In this document: piece after piece, positions 25,984 through 38,637 of the stretch
Layout: every line of letters begins with the position of its first letter
Position numbering within the stretch: the stretch's first letter is position 1
Origin: Thermotoga sp. Mc24
Lineage (GTDB): Bacteria > Thermotogota > Thermotogae > Thermotogales > Thermotogaceae
Assembly: GCF_000784835.1 (NCBI RefSeq)
Contig: NZ_JSFH01000011.1
Span: forward strand, 1-64,000
Length of the DNA stretch: 64,000 bases
Direction of reading: 5' to 3'
The notes under the pieces: model-generated
What the model saw: only the letters and a program-made list of their open reading frames with translations
The model's database searches: none
What the model was told of the DNA's origin: nothing
Program-made: the position numbers and the translations under genes

Positions 25984-26403
25984 ATGCTTTCTATGAGAGT
26001 ATTAGGAAACATTTCTGTTCAGACGAAGAATGGAAGGGTAGTGAAAATAATTCTGGGATCGGATAAATCAGAAGGACCAAATGAGGTTCTCCGTGAAATA
26101 GAAGAATACCTTTCGGGTCAGAGGAAAAACTTTTCATTTCAGGTAGAGATCAGGGGCACATCCTTTCAGAAAAGAGTCTGGGAAGAAGTTCGAAAAATCC
26201 CGTACGGTGAGGCAAAAACTTACAGCGAAATAGCGAAAAAACTCGGGACGTCCCCCAGGGCAGTGGGTCAGGCTCTTTCGAAAAACCCTCTTCCTCTCTA
26301 CATACCATGCCACAGGGTGGTTTCTAAGAAAGGACTCGGTGGTTTCAGTGCCGGTTTGGAATGGAAGAAATACCTGATCGATCTGGAGAGAGCCAGAAAA
26401 TGA
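25984..26403 (+). CDS. ogt: Methylated-DNA--protein-cysteine methyltransferase
   Basis: 139 residues. It repairs O6-methylguanine by moving the methyl group to its own cysteine. The active site is IPCHRVV (Cys109 from this start). The DNA-binding helix region SEIAKKLGTSPRAVGQALSKNP is intact. The N-terminal domain is short, like other small thermophile versions. The start could be ATG 25984, 2 nt after AGGAGG, or ATG 25993, 11 nt after it. The end overlaps the PBP gene by 4 nt. Confidence 0.95.
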   Translation: MLSMRVLGNISVQTKNGRVVKIILGSDKSEGPNEVLREIEEYLSGQRKNFSFQVEIRGTSFQKRVWEEVRKIPYGEAKTYSEIAKKLGTSPRAVGQALSKNPLPLYIPCHRVVSKKGLGGFSAGLEWKKYLIDLERARK

Positions 26404-28331
26404 AGAAATTCCTTTTATCTTTCTTCATAACTTCGCTTTTGACTTTCTTTTCACTATGGGGTCTTTATTTCTTCTTCACAAAAGACCTTCCTCCTCCCGA
26501 GGAAAAACTGGTACCGACCATCAGATTGTTCTACAGCGACGGAACTCCACTGCTTGTTTCTAGAAATATCTGGATAGAACTCTCCGACATTCCAGAGGAA
26601 TTCGTTGAGATACTCCTCACCTCTGAAGACGAAGAATTCTACAAACATCCGGGGTTTGATCTCATGGGATTCCTGAGAGCAATTATCATGGACATAAAAA
26701 CTCTGAGTTTCTCACAGGGAGGAAGCACCATCACACAACAACTCGCCAGGACGCTTTATCTTTCAATGGATAAATCCATAATCAGAAAGCTGAAAGAAAT
26801 CTTCATATCCTTCTGGCTTGAACGTACAAGGACTAAAGATGAAATCCTTGAGATGTACATAAACTCCGTCTATATGGGGAACGGAATATACGGATTCCAA
26901 ACGGCCTCTCAATTTTACTTTGGAAAGGATCTTTCAGATCTTTCGGTTCCGGAAATGTGTGTTCTCGTGGCTCTGATCAAGTCCCCCGAAAATTTCAATC
27001 CTTTGAAAGATCCCGAGGTTTCCCGAAAGAGGGCGAAGATCGTCCTGGACAGGTTGCTGACGGAGAAAAAAATCAGCATTCAGGAATACGAAAGCTACTC
27101 TGCTGATCTTTCAAAACTCGAATTTCGCACACAGCAGATGGCTGTGGACGAAGAACTCTTCTGGAGAGTTGTGAGAGAAGCCCAGGACCTTGGATTTTCG
27201 CTGAACGAACTCAGGTACGGCTACAGGGTTTATCTCACACTGGACAAAGAACTTCAGGAAAAGGTGTACGCCACGGTTGAAGATGATAAGACAGCTTTCG
27301 TTGGCGTAAAGGTGAAAACAGGAGAAATAGTGGCTTATCGAGGAGTCGGCCTTCAATACGGAACCGGATGGAGACAGATAGGATCGGCGATAAAGCCGTT
27401 GTATTATTACTATGCCATTCTCAAAGGAAGAAACCCTTCCGACCTTCTTTTGGATCTTCCTCTGAAGATCGGAGAGTGGGAACCAGAAAACTTCGATAAA
27501 ACCTTCAAAGGAACAGTCAGTTTGAAGGAAGCACTCGTTGACTCGAGGAACATTCCTTCTGTGCTACTTTACTCGTATTTACAACCAGAGAGCGTAAAAA
27601 GTTTTATAACAGAAGTTTTGAAGTTGAGGGCCAGGTATCCAGACGATCTCACCGCTTCCCTCGGTACTGTGGAAACTGCTCCAGAAGAGGTCTTGAAGGT
27701 TTACTCCGCCATCTTCAACGGAGGAGTAGTTTTGGAGCCGTACATCATCGATAGAATAGAAGACAGAAACAGAAAGATCATCTACAGAGGATATCCAAAA
27801 GTACTATCTGTTGTCCCATCTTTTGTAAGATCTCCTCAGGAAGCGAGCGAAATATTGAAGGGTATTTTAAAGGAAGTGGTTGAGAGAGGCACTGGTGTTC
27901 GGGCGAGGATTCCGGGAAAAGAAATCGCAGGAAAGACAGGAACGGCAGAAAAGAACGCCTGGTTCATTGGAGGAGACGATGAGTACATTTTTGCGATGGT
28001 GAAGGACGGTGAAAACCTTCTTGGCGGAAGAGATTGTGCTCCGGTGTGGAGAGAAATAGTGAGTAGCTGGGAGAAGTTCGAGGGAGATCTGCGATACAAA
28101 AAATTAGACAAACCAGGAACTTTTCTCATTGACGAAAGAACAATGGAATATCTTGACTATGCGAAACTGGTTGAACTGGTCAATGAATTGAAACTCCCTG
28201 TGAGCGTTCTTGTCGGAGTTCTACAGCTCATGAACTACACTCACCAGATTGAGTTCCTCTCAAAGCTGAACAGCGTGGATCCGATACTGTCCCTTGAAAT
28301 CTGGAAAAAGTTTTTGATGGAAGGGGGTTAA
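26400..28331 (+). CDS. Bifunctional (class A) penicillin-binding protein
   Basis: 643 residues: an N-terminal membrane anchor (about 5-25), a GT51 glycosyltransferase domain (EDEEFYKHPGFDLMGFLRA, then GGSTITQQLARTLYL), and a penicillin-binding transpeptidase domain. In the latter the nucleophile is Ser of GSAIKPL, SRN serves as the SxN motif, and KTGTAEKNAWF is the KTG box. It polymerises and cross-links peptidoglycan outside the membrane. The start at ATG 26400 overlaps ogt as ATGA. The frame from 26361 would intrude further into ogt and lacks the expected anchor at its N-terminus. A C-terminal tail of about 80 residues is not recognised. Confidence 0.94.
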   Translation: MKKFLLSFFITSLLTFFSLWGLYFFFTKDLPPPEEKLVPTIRLFYSDGTPLLVSRNIWIELSDIPEEFVEILLTSEDEEFYKHPGFDLMGFLRAIIMDIKTLSFSQGGSTITQQLARTLYLSMDKSIIRKLKEIFISFWLERTRTKDEILEMYINSVYMGNGIYGFQTASQFYFGKDLSDLSVPEMCVLVALIKSPENFNPLKDPEVSRKRAKIVLDRLLTEKKISIQEYESYSADLSKLEFRTQQMAVDEELFWRVVREAQDLGFSLNELRYGYRVYLTLDKELQEKVYATVEDDKTAFVGVKVKTGEIVAYRGVGLQYGTGWRQIGSAIKPLYYYYAILKGRNPSDLLLDLPLKIGEWEPENFDKTFKGTVSLKEALVDSRNIPSVLLYSYLQPESVKSFITEVLKLRARYPDDLTASLGTVETAPEEVLKVYSAIFNGGVVLEPYIIDRIEDRNRKIIYRGYPKVLSVVPSFVRSPQEASEILKGILKEVVERGTGVRARIPGKEIAGKTGTAEKNAWFIGGDDEYIFAMVKDGENLLGGRDCAPVWREIVSSWEKFEGDLRYKKLDKPGTFLIDERTMEYLDYAKLVELVNELKLPVSVLVGVLQLMNYTHQIEFLSKLNSVDPILSLEIWKKFLMEGG

Positions 28332-28857
28332 ACTATGGTTCTGTTCGAAAAACCAGGAAAGGAGAACACAAGAAAAACCCTTGAAATAGCTATTCAAAAA
28401 GCTTCTGAGCTTCCTTCAAAAAAGCTATTGATCGCTTCTGCTACGGGTTACAGTGCCAGAATGGCCCTCGAAATGATTCCGGAAGGTATGAAACTCATTG
28501 TGGTAACCCATCACGCAGGTTTTGAAGAGCCAGACACCCAGGAGTTCGACGAAGAACTGAGAAAAATATTGAAAGAAAAAGGTCACGATGTTCTCACGGC
28601 AACACACGCTCTCTCCGCAGGTGAAAGGTCTCTGAGGAGAAAATTTGGTGGAATCTATCCTCTTGAGATAATAGCGAACACGCTGAGGATGTTCAGCGAA
28701 GGTGTGAAGGTGGGTGTGGAAATAACGCTCATGGCGGCTGACGCGGGACTTGTCAAAACGTCCGAACTGGTTGTTGCCTGCGGTGGAACGGAGAGCGGTC
28801 TCGACTCAGCAATCGTCGTCAAACCTGCAAATTCCCCAAATCTTTTCGATTTGAAGA

Positions 28858-30962
<2,105 letters not shown>

Positions 30963-30993
30963 TTAAAATATATTTTACACACTCGTGGAGCAA

Positions 30994-31021
30994 TTGACAC
31001 AAAAAATCAGTAAGGTAATAC
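30994..31021 (+). promoter_or_regulatory. Sigma-70-type promoter for metY-metA
   Basis: TTGACA (30994-30999), 16-nt spacer, TAATAC (31016-31021). The transcript would start about 43 nt before the metY GTG. The leader is too short for a SAM riboswitch. This is one of the few near-consensus -35/-10 promoters in the window. Confidence 0.75.
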
Positions 31022-31071
31022 TAAATCTAAGAAGAGGACATCAGAAAATTTTATCATGGGAGGTGGAGAGA

Positions 31072-32364
31072 GTGGACTGGAAGAAGTACGGCTACAACAC
31101 GAAGGCCCTTCACGCAGGTTATGAACCACCTGAACAGACTACAGGCTCGAGAGCGGTTCCCATATATCAAACGACTTCTTATGTCTTCAGAGATTCTGAC
31201 CACGCAGCGAGGCTCTTCGCACTGGAAGAATCCGGGTTCATCTACACAAGGATTGGGAATCCTACAGTGAACGTCCTCGAGGAGAGAATAGCGGCAATGG
31301 AGAACGGAGTGGGAGCCTTAGCGGTCGCCAGTGGGCAGGCTGCTATAACTTACGCCATTTTGAACATTGCGGGTCCAGGAGATGAGATCGTCAGTGGGAG
31401 TGCGCTGTACGGGGGAACGTACAATCTGTTCAAGCACACTCTCTATAGAAAATCTGGCATCATCGTGAAGTTCGTGGATGAGACGGATCCAAAAAACATA
31501 GAAGAAGCCATCACCGAAAAAACAAAAGCGGTGTATCTCGAAACTATCGGGAATCCCGGTCTCACAGTGCCAGACTTCGAAGCGATAGCAGAGATCGCTC
31601 ACAGACACGGTGTTCCTCTGATAGTGGACAACACGGTGGCACCGTACATCTTCAGGCCGTTCGAACACGGTGCCGACATCGTTGTTTATTCGGCCACGAA
31701 GTTCATAGGAGGGCACGGAACATCGATAGGCGGTCTCATCGTAGACAGCGGAAAATTCGACTGGACGAACGGAAAATTTCCAGAACTCGTGGAACCAGAT
31801 CCCAGCTACCACGGTGTGAGTTATGTGGAGACGTTCAAAGAAGCTGCTTACATAGCGAAGTGCAGAACACAGCTTCTGAGGGACCTAGGAAGCTGTATGA
31901 GTCCGTTCAACGCGTTCCTGTTCATCCTCGGGCTTGAAACTCTCAGCCTGAGGATGAAAAAACACTGTGAAAACGCGCTGAAGGTCGTTGAATTTCTGAA
32001 ATCACATCCCGCTGTGAGCTGGGTCAACTATCCGATAGTTGAAAGCAACAAAACCAGAGAAAATGCGCTGAAATACCTCAAAGAGGGCTACGGTGCGATT
32101 GTAACGTTCGGTGTGAAGGGTGGAAAAGAGGCAGGAAAGAAGTTCATTGACAGTCTCACCCTCATTTCCCACCTCGCCAACATTGGTGATGCAAGAACTC
32201 TGGCCATTCATCCCGCTTCGACAACCCATCAGCAACTCACGGAAGAAGAACAGTTGAAAACGGGTGTCACCCCAGATATGATAAGATTGTCTGTTGGAAT
32301 AGAAGATGTGGAAGATATCATAGCTGATCTGGATCAGGCTCTCAGAAGATCTCAGGAGGGATGA
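31072..32364 (+). CDS. metY: O-acetylhomoserine sulfhydrylase
   Basis: A 430-residue PLP enzyme that forms homocysteine from O-acetylhomoserine and sulfide. Cys/Met metabolism family features: [13 protein letters not shown] near residue 85, [31 protein letters not shown] with PLP Lys210, and a C-terminal [16 protein letters not shown]. The GTG at 31072 has GGGAGGTGG 6 nt before and gives the usual N-terminus ([16 protein letters not shown]). The longer frame from 30985 would begin in the promoter. metA follows after 4 nt, making a two-gene direct-sulfhydrylation operon. Confidence 0.95.
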   Translation: MDWKKYGYNTKALHAGYEPPEQTTGSRAVPIYQTTSYVFRDSDHAARLFALEESGFIYTRIGNPTVNVLEERIAAMENGVGALAVASGQAAITYAILNIAGPGDEIVSGSALYGGTYNLFKHTLYRKSGIIVKFVDETDPKNIEEAITEKTKAVYLETIGNPGLTVPDFEAIAEIAHRHGVPLIVDNTVAPYIFRPFEHGADIVVYSATKFIGGHGTSIGGLIVDSGKFDWTNGKFPELVEPDPSYHGVSYVETFKEAAYIAKCRTQLLRDLGSCMSPFNAFLFILGLETLSLRMKKHCENALKVVEFLKSHPAVSWVNYPIVESNKTRENALKYLKEGYGAIVTFGVKGGKEAGKKFIDSLTLISHLANIGDARTLAIHPASTTHQQLTEEEQLKTGVTPDMIRLSVGIEDVEDIIADLDQALRRSQEG

Positions 32365-32368
32365 AAAG

Positions 32369-33283
32369 TTGCCAATAAACGTTCCAAGCGGTCTTCCCGC
32401 GGTGAAAGTTTTAGCAAAAGAAGGCATCTTCGTCATGACGGAAAAGAGGGCGATCCACCAGGACATCCGCCCTCTTGAAATTCTCATCCTGAACCTGATG
32501 CCGGACAAAATAAAAACAGAAATCCAACTTCTCAGACTCCTTGGAAACACTCCTCTTCAGGTGAATGTGACCTTGCTCTACACCGAAACTCACAAACCGA
32601 AACACACTCCCATTGAACACATTCTGAAGTTCTACACAACTTTTTCTGCTGTGAAAGATAGAAAATTCGATGGATTCGTTATTACGGGCGCTCCCGTGGA
32701 ACTCCTTCCGTTCGAAGAAGTAGATTACTGGAAAGAACTCACAGAAATCATGGAATGGAGCCGCCACAACGTGTACTCGACCATGTTCATCTGCTGGGCG
32801 GCTCAGGCGGGATTGTACTATTTTTACGGAATACCGAAGTACGAACTTCCGCAGAAGCTCTCAGGTGTTTACAAGCACAGAGTCGCAAAAGATTCAGTCC
32901 TCTTCAGGGGGCACGACGACTTTTTCTGGGCGCCGCACTCGCGGTACACTGAAGTGAGAAAGGAAGACATAGACAAAGTACCAGAACTTGAGATCCTCGC
33001 AGAATCGGACGAAGCGGGGGTTTACGTGGTTGCAAACAAAAGCGAAAGACAGATATTCATCACAGGACATCCCGAGTACGACAGATATACGCTGAGAGAC
33101 GAATACTATCGAGATATAGGTCGAAATCTGAAAGTGCCGATTCCTGCCAATTACTTTCCAAACGACGATCCTACAAAAACTCCCATTCTCACTTGGTGGA
33201 GTCATGCTCACCTCTTCTTCAGCAACTGGTTGAATTACTGTATCTACCAGAAAACACCTTACAGACTGGAAGACATACACTGA
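32369..33283 (+). CDS. metA: Homoserine O-acyltransferase MetA (probably acetyl-CoA-using)
   Basis: 304 residues, MetA family with a class I glutamine amidotransferase-like fold. The nucleophile Cys142 lies in FICWAAQAG and the His234/Glu236 pair in GHPEYDR. Residue 111 is Glu in GAPVE, where E. coli succinyltransferase has Gly. Glu here is associated with acetyl-CoA use, and I recall the T. maritima enzyme being shown to be a transacetylase. The preceding O-acetylhomoserine sulfhydrylase supports this. TTG start at 32369 with GGAGGGATG before it. A terminator overlaps its last base. Confidence 0.94.
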   Translation: MPINVPSGLPAVKVLAKEGIFVMTEKRAIHQDIRPLEILILNLMPDKIKTEIQLLRLLGNTPLQVNVTLLYTETHKPKHTPIEHILKFYTTFSAVKDRKFDGFVITGAPVELLPFEEVDYWKELTEIMEWSRHNVYSTMFICWAAQAGLYYFYGIPKYELPQKLSGVYKHRVAKDSVLFRGHDDFFWAPHSRYTEVRKEDIDKVPELEILAESDEAGVYVVANKSERQIFITGHPEYDRYTLRDEYYRDIGRNLKVPIPANYFPNDDPTKTPILTWWSHAHLFFSNWLNYCIYQKTPYRLEDIH

Positions 33284-33310
33284 AGAACCCCTTTCGGGGT
33301 TCTTCTTTTT
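33283..33310 (+). terminator. Terminator of metY-metA
   Basis: 9-bp stem AAGAACCCC (33283-33291) and GGGGTTCTT (33296-33304) with a TTTC loop, followed by C and five T. It starts at the last base of the metA stop codon. Confidence 0.9.
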
Positions 33311-33313
33311 CCA

Positions 33314-33322
33314 TGTTAGAAT
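33314..33322 (+). promoter_or_regulatory. Extended -10 promoter candidate for the oadB-like gene
   Basis: TGTTAGAAT, an extended -10 with TAGAAT at 33317-33322, directly after the metA terminator and about 37 nt before ATG 33359. The terminator occupies the -35 position. Confidence 0.5.
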
Positions 33323-33358
33323 AATAGTTGTGATTCTGAACGCAAAAGGAGTGGGAAA

Positions 33359-34483
33359 ATGTCGATTCTATCAGCCCTGGCAAATTTCTTCGCTCAAACC
33401 GCGTTCCCATATCTCACATTTGGGAACATAGCCATGTTCACAGTGGCCATTGCTCTTCTGTATGTAGCTATCGTGAAACACTCAGAACCACTTCTTTTGA
33501 TTCCCATAGCCTTCGGAATCATTCTTGCGAACATACCCGTTGAAACCACTGGAATATTGAACGAAGGTGGTTTTCTCTTCTATATAAAGAAAGGCCTTGA
33601 CCTGGGAATCTATCCTCCCCTCATCTTCCTCGGAATAGGCGCCCTCACAGATTTTTCCTTCATGCTCTCGTATCCGATCACCATCTTTCTCGGTGCGGCT
33701 GCACAGATGGGAATATTTTTCACCTTCTTTGTGGCAAAGATCCTTGGATTTTCTCTGAAACAGGCGGCTTCCATCGCCATCATAGGCGGAGCAGATGGGC
33801 CAACCGCCATTTACATAACGAACACTCTCTCTCCAGAACTGATCGCTCCCATAGCCATATCCGCCTATTCTTACATCGCCCTCATTCCTATCCTTCAACC
33901 TGTCGTTTCCAGAATGTTGGTCAGCAAAGAAGAACGAAAAATAAGAATGAAACCACCAAGAAAGGTAAGCAGATTTGAGAGACTTTCATTCCCAATAGTG
34001 ATAACAGTAGCAACCGCTCTTCTGATTCCAAAATCGCTCCCTCTGGTTGGTTCCCTCATGTTTGGAAACCTCCTCAGAGAAGCGGGGATTGTGAAAAGAC
34101 TCGTTGAAGCCGCCAGCAGATACATACTCGACACGGTGACGATCCTTCTCATGCTGTCAGTTGGTGCCTCGGCAAGGGCTGATGTCTTCTTGACTCCACA
34201 GAGTTTGATGATATTCTTTCTCGGGGCAGTCGCTTTCCTCGTGTCAATGAGTTCTGGGATTCTGTTCGCGAAACTCATGAACCTGTTTTTGAAAGACAAA
34301 ATAAACCCGCTCATAGGAGCGGCTGGTGTTTCTGCCGTACCGGATTCTGCCAGAGTTGCACAGAAACTTGCTCAGGAAGAGGACCCAAGTAACTATATAC
34401 TAATGCACGCAATGGGACCCAACGTGGCGGGAGTCATAGGCTCAGCCACTGTAGCAGGAGTATTTTTGATGTTTCTCAGCTGA
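33359..34483 (+). CDS. Sodium-pumping decarboxylase beta subunit (OadB/GcdB family)
   Basis: A 374-residue polytopic membrane protein that, in this family, couples decarboxylation of a biotin-bound carboxyl group to Na+ export. Typical stretches are PPLIFLGIGALTDFSFML, SIAIIGGADGPTAIYITN with the essential Asp, SVGASARADVFLTPQS, and GAAGVSAVPDSARVAQ near the C-terminus. No alpha (carboxyltransferase), biotin carrier or gamma subunit gene is nearby, so the partner must be encoded elsewhere. SD AGGAGTGGGAAA precedes ATG 33359. A ferredoxin gene follows after 11 nt. The substrate (oxaloacetate, methylmalonyl-CoA or other) cannot be told. Confidence 0.9.
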   Translation: MSILSALANFFAQTAFPYLTFGNIAMFTVAIALLYVAIVKHSEPLLLIPIAFGIILANIPVETTGILNEGGFLFYIKKGLDLGIYPPLIFLGIGALTDFSFMLSYPITIFLGAAAQMGIFFTFFVAKILGFSLKQAASIAIIGGADGPTAIYITNTLSPELIAPIAISAYSYIALIPILQPVVSRMLVSKEERKIRMKPPRKVSRFERLSFPIVITVATALLIPKSLPLVGSLMFGNLLREAGIVKRLVEAASRYILDTVTILLMLSVGASARADVFLTPQSLMIFFLGAVAFLVSMSSGILFAKLMNLFLKDKINPLIGAAGVSAVPDSARVAQKLAQEEDPSNYILMHAMGPNVAGVIGSATVAGVFLMFLS

Positions 34484-34494
34484 GAGGGAAGAAT

Positions 34495-34692
34495 ATGAGT
34501 TACAAAATCGTGGTGAATTATGACTGGTGTAAGGCATGTAAACTGTGCGCGTGGATCTGTCCGACTGGAGCCATCACGAGTGATGAAATAGGAAAACCCG
34601 TGACGAACGAGGACAAATGTACCGGATGTTTAAAATGTGAGAAAATATGTCCGGATATGGCTATAGAAATTGTGAGTGATGAGAATGTCTGA
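34495..34692 (+). CDS. 2[4Fe-4S] ferredoxin-like delta subunit of 2-oxoacid oxidoreductase
   Basis: 65 residues with two complete four-cysteine cluster motifs: CKACKLCAWICP (about residues 12-23) and CTGCLKCEKICP (about 42-53). A short N-terminal strand (YKIVVNYDWC) is typical of KorD/VorD delta subunits. SD GAGGGAAGAAT precedes ATG 34495. The coding end overlaps the alpha subunit gene by 8-17 nt depending on start choice. It would pass electrons from the oxidoreductase to free ferredoxin. Confidence 0.88.
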   Translation: MSYKIVVNYDWCKACKLCAWICPTGAITSDEIGKPVTNEDKCTGCLKCEKICPDMAIEIVSDENV

Positions 34693-35839
34693 GATGATGT
34701 TTCTTCAGGGAAACGAAGCGTGTGCTCTGGGCGCGATAAAAGCGGGATGTAGGTTTTTCGCGGGCTATCCAATCACTCCCTCCACAGAGATAGCGGAGGT
34801 GATGGCAAGAGAACTACCAAAAGTGGGTGGAGTTTTCGTTCAAATGGAAGACGAAATAGCTAGTGCAGCGGCTGTTGTTGGGGCATCCCTCGCCGGTGTG
34901 AAGTCTATGACGGCTACAAGCGGACCTGGGTTCAGCCTCATGCAGGAAGTTATAGGCTACGCGATCATGACGGAAACACCGTGTGTCTTTGTCAACGTTA
35001 TGAGACTTGGCCCTTCCACCGGACTTCCGACGAAACCTGCGCAGGGAGACATCATGCAGACAAGATGGGGAACGCACGGAGATCACGCTATAATTGTCCT
35101 TTATCCTTCATCAGTTGCAGAGGTCTATCGTTACATAATCACTGCATTCAACTTAGCGGAAGAATACAGGACCCCCGTCGTGTTTCTCATGGATGCGACG
35201 CTCGGTCACATGAGGGAAAGCTTCTATCCACCGAAAGATGAAGAATTGTTCATCATAGAAAGATTGAAGGACACTTCTTTTGGAGAAGAAGATCTTTTCG
35301 TACCTTTCTCTGAAAGTGAGTACGCAGAACCCACACCACTTCCCATGGCCGAGATGGGAAAGACGAGATTTCATGTCTCTGGCCTTGTTCATGACGAATC
35401 AGGTTTTCCTCTCACTTCTCCTGATGTGGCAGAAAAATTGATAAGAAGGCTGACGAACAAAATCAGACTCCATGCAGATGAAATAGCTTTCTACGAGGAG
35501 TACGAGACGGAGGACGCAGAAATTCTGGTGGTGGCCTATGGGATAGTCGCAAGAAGCGCTATGAAAGCGGTAAAAATCGCAAGACGCGACAGAATCAAGG
35601 TGGGATTGTTCAAGCCCATCACAATCTGGCCGGCTCCCGTATCACGTTTCAGAAAACTGGCAGAAAAAGTGAACACCATAGTGATAGCCGAGATGAATCT
35701 GGGACAGTACGCAAAAGAACTCATCAGTTCCATAGACAGAAAATCGAAAGTCATAAGAACCATAAACAAAGTGAACGGAGAACTCATAAAACCCGAAGAG
35801 ATTCTGGATGTTATAACCGAAACTCAAATAGAGATTTAA
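34676..35839 (+). CDS. 2-oxoacid:ferredoxin oxidoreductase alpha subunit (KorA/VorA-like), unpaired
   Basis: About 384-387 residues. The N-terminal pyrimidine-binding domain is clear: FLQGNEACALGAIKAGCRFFAGYPITPSTEI, then MEDEIASAAAVVGASLAG, SGPGFSLMQEVIGYA and PSTGLPTKPAQGD. The middle domain and a C-terminal domain II (ILVVAYGIVARSAMKAV) follow. The TPP- and cluster-binding beta subunit and the gamma subunit, normally adjacent, are absent: enolase starts after 55 nt. Four start codons lie within 12 codons (GTG 34676, ATG 34679, 34685, 34694). The gene may need a beta subunit from elsewhere or form a different complex. Confidence 0.88.
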   Translation: MMRMSEMMFLQGNEACALGAIKAGCRFFAGYPITPSTEIAEVMARELPKVGGVFVQMEDEIASAAAVVGASLAGVKSMTATSGPGFSLMQEVIGYAIMTETPCVFVNVMRLGPSTGLPTKPAQGDIMQTRWGTHGDHAIIVLYPSSVAEVYRYIITAFNLAEEYRTPVVFLMDATLGHMRESFYPPKDEELFIIERLKDTSFGEEDLFVPFSESEYAEPTPLPMAEMGKTRFHVSGLVHDESGFPLTSPDVAEKLIRRLTNKIRLHADEIAFYEEYETEDAEILVVAYGIVARSAMKAVKIARRDRIKVGLFKPITIWPAPVSRFRKLAEKVNTIVIAEMNLGQYAKELISSIDRKSKVIRTINKVNGELIKPEEILDVITETQIEI

Positions 35840-35858
35840 CATAAAAGGGTACAATTGA

Positions 35859-37184
<1,326 letters not shown>

Positions 37185-37188
37185 CACC

Positions 37189-37212
37189 GAAGGCCCACTT
37201 CGGTGGGCCTTC
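37189..37212 (+). terminator. Hairpin terminator after eno
   Basis: 10-bp stem GAAGGCCCAC (37189-37198) and GTGGGCCTTC (37203-37212) with a TTCG tetraloop. The T-tract is weak (ATTTAGTT), so partial read-through to the CDF gene 22 nt later is possible. An alternative pairing ACCGAAG with CTTCGGT overlaps it. Confidence 0.7.
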
Positions 37213-37234
37213 ATTTAGTTGAGGTGGTTTCAGA

Positions 37235-38155
37235 TTGGAAAGGCATGAAGAGATAAAAAAAGGAGCATGGATTGGAATATTTGGAAATGCCGTGCTTGCC
37301 GCCTTGAAGATTTTGGTGGGACTGCTCACGGGAAGCTATGCGATACTCGCAGACGGAATAGACACGTCCACCGACATATTCACATCTTTTGTCATACTCC
37401 TCTCATCCAGAATCTCAGGAAAACCACCTGATGAGACGCATCCCTACGGCCATGAAAGGGCAGAAACGATCGCTTCAAAGATCATTTCCTTCGTTATGTT
37501 TTACGCAGGAGCCTCTCTTCTTGTTGAATCAGTAAAAAGGCTTGTGGAACAGGAGTTTTCTTTGGAACTCACTCTGACAGCCTTTATTGTTGTTGGAATT
37601 TCCGTTGCAGGCAAAACTTTTCTTTTTTTATACAAACTGTCCCTTGGGAGACGTCTGAACAGCCTAGCTACAATCAGTGATGCTTTGAACATGAGAAACG
37701 ACATAATGATCTCAGGAACTGTTCTGGCCGGTATGTTTGCGATGAAAACCTTCGGATGGTGGTGGTTGGACAGTCTGCTCGCGATTTTCGTTTCCATTCT
37801 GATTCTGAGAACTTCCTTTTCTGTATTCTACGAAGCAGCTTACGAACTCATGGATGGTATGAAAAGAACCGAGTTAGACATGTACGATGATATCTTTGTC
37901 GTCCTCGAGCGTTTTCCAAACGTGCACAACCCCCACAGGATGAGAATAAGAAGGGTGGGAACAAAGTACTTCATAGAAATGGATATCGAAGTAGACGGAA
38001 AGATGTCGGTGAAAGACGCGCACGAATTGACCGTGAAAATAAGGAAAGAAATGATGAGAAGGAGAGATGATATAGAAGATGTAACAATACACGTTGAACC
38101 GCTGGGAAATGTGGAAGAAGAAGGATTCGGGTTAAAGAAAGGAGAGGAAAAATGA
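37235..38155 (+). CDS. Cation diffusion facilitator metal exporter
   Basis: 306 residues: six membrane helices in the first about 205 residues, then a cytosolic ferredoxin-like regulatory domain (VHNPHRMRIRRVGTKYFIEMDIEVDG). In helix 2 the metal site reads DTSTD, and in helix 5 NMRND. Both His of the Zn-type HxxxD motifs are replaced (by Asp and Asn), a pattern reported for Mn-type CDFs. HPYGHERAE follows helix 2 as usual. TTG start at 37235 with GAGGTGG. Overlaps the next gene by 4 nt. T. maritima TM0876 is the counterpart I recall. Confidence 0.93.
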   Translation: MERHEEIKKGAWIGIFGNAVLAALKILVGLLTGSYAILADGIDTSTDIFTSFVILLSSRISGKPPDETHPYGHERAETIASKIISFVMFYAGASLLVESVKRLVEQEFSLELTLTAFIVVGISVAGKTFLFLYKLSLGRRLNSLATISDALNMRNDIMISGTVLAGMFAMKTFGWWWLDSLLAIFVSILILRTSFSVFYEAAYELMDGMKRTELDMYDDIFVVLERFPNVHNPHRMRIRRVGTKYFIEMDIEVDGKMSVKDAHELTVKIRKEMMRRRDDIEDVTIHVEPLGNVEEEGFGLKKGEEK

Positions 38156-38628
38156 GATTGATGGACAGTCTCGAAATACTCTACTACAAAAAAGGAAAAG
38201 AATTCGGCATTCTCGAGAAGAAAATGAAAGAAATTTTCAACGAAACGGGTGTGAATCTCGAGCCGGTGAATTCTGAACTGATTGGAAGAATTTTTCTCAA
38301 GATCAACGTTCTGGAAGAAGGAGAAGAAGTGCCAAGTTTTGCCATAAAAGCTCTCACACCGGAAGAAAACGCCGTCGATCTCCCGCTCGGAGAATGGGCA
38401 GACCTGAAAAACGTCTTTGTTGAGGAAGTCGACTACCTCGATTCTTATGGTGATATGAGAATACTATCGGAGAAAAACTGGTACACAATTTACGTTTCAT
38501 TTTCTTCGGTGAAGGAGAAAAATAGGAACGAATTAGTGGAAAAGTTCATGAAGTACTTTTTTGAATCGAAAGGATGGAATCCTGAAGAGTACACGTTTTC
38601 TGTCCAAGAAATAGACAATCTGTTCTGA
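38152..38628 (+). CDS. TM0875-type orphan protein of unknown function
   Basis: 158 residues. I recognise it as the counterpart of T. maritima TM0875, whose crystal structure was reported as a new fold without function. It is acidic and predicted alpha/beta, with no membrane segment: VNLEPVNSELIGRIFLKINV, then FAIKALTPEENAVDLPLGEWADL, and a long C-terminal helix (RNELVEKFMKYFFESKG). It starts by ATGA overlap with the CDF gene and ends 9 nt before tsaB. The operon suggests no firm role. Confidence 0.8.
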   Translation: MRLMDSLEILYYKKGKEFGILEKKMKEIFNETGVNLEPVNSELIGRIFLKINVLEEGEEVPSFAIKALTPEENAVDLPLGEWADLKNVFVEEVDYLDSYGDMRILSEKNWYTIYVSFSSVKEKNRNELVEKFMKYFFESKGWNPEEYTFSVQEIDNLF

Positions 38629-38637
38629 GGTGAGAGA

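Noticed and set aside
25287-26066. 259-residue plus-strand frame opposite thiN
   Set aside because: Shadow frame that also runs across the divergent promoter into ogt.
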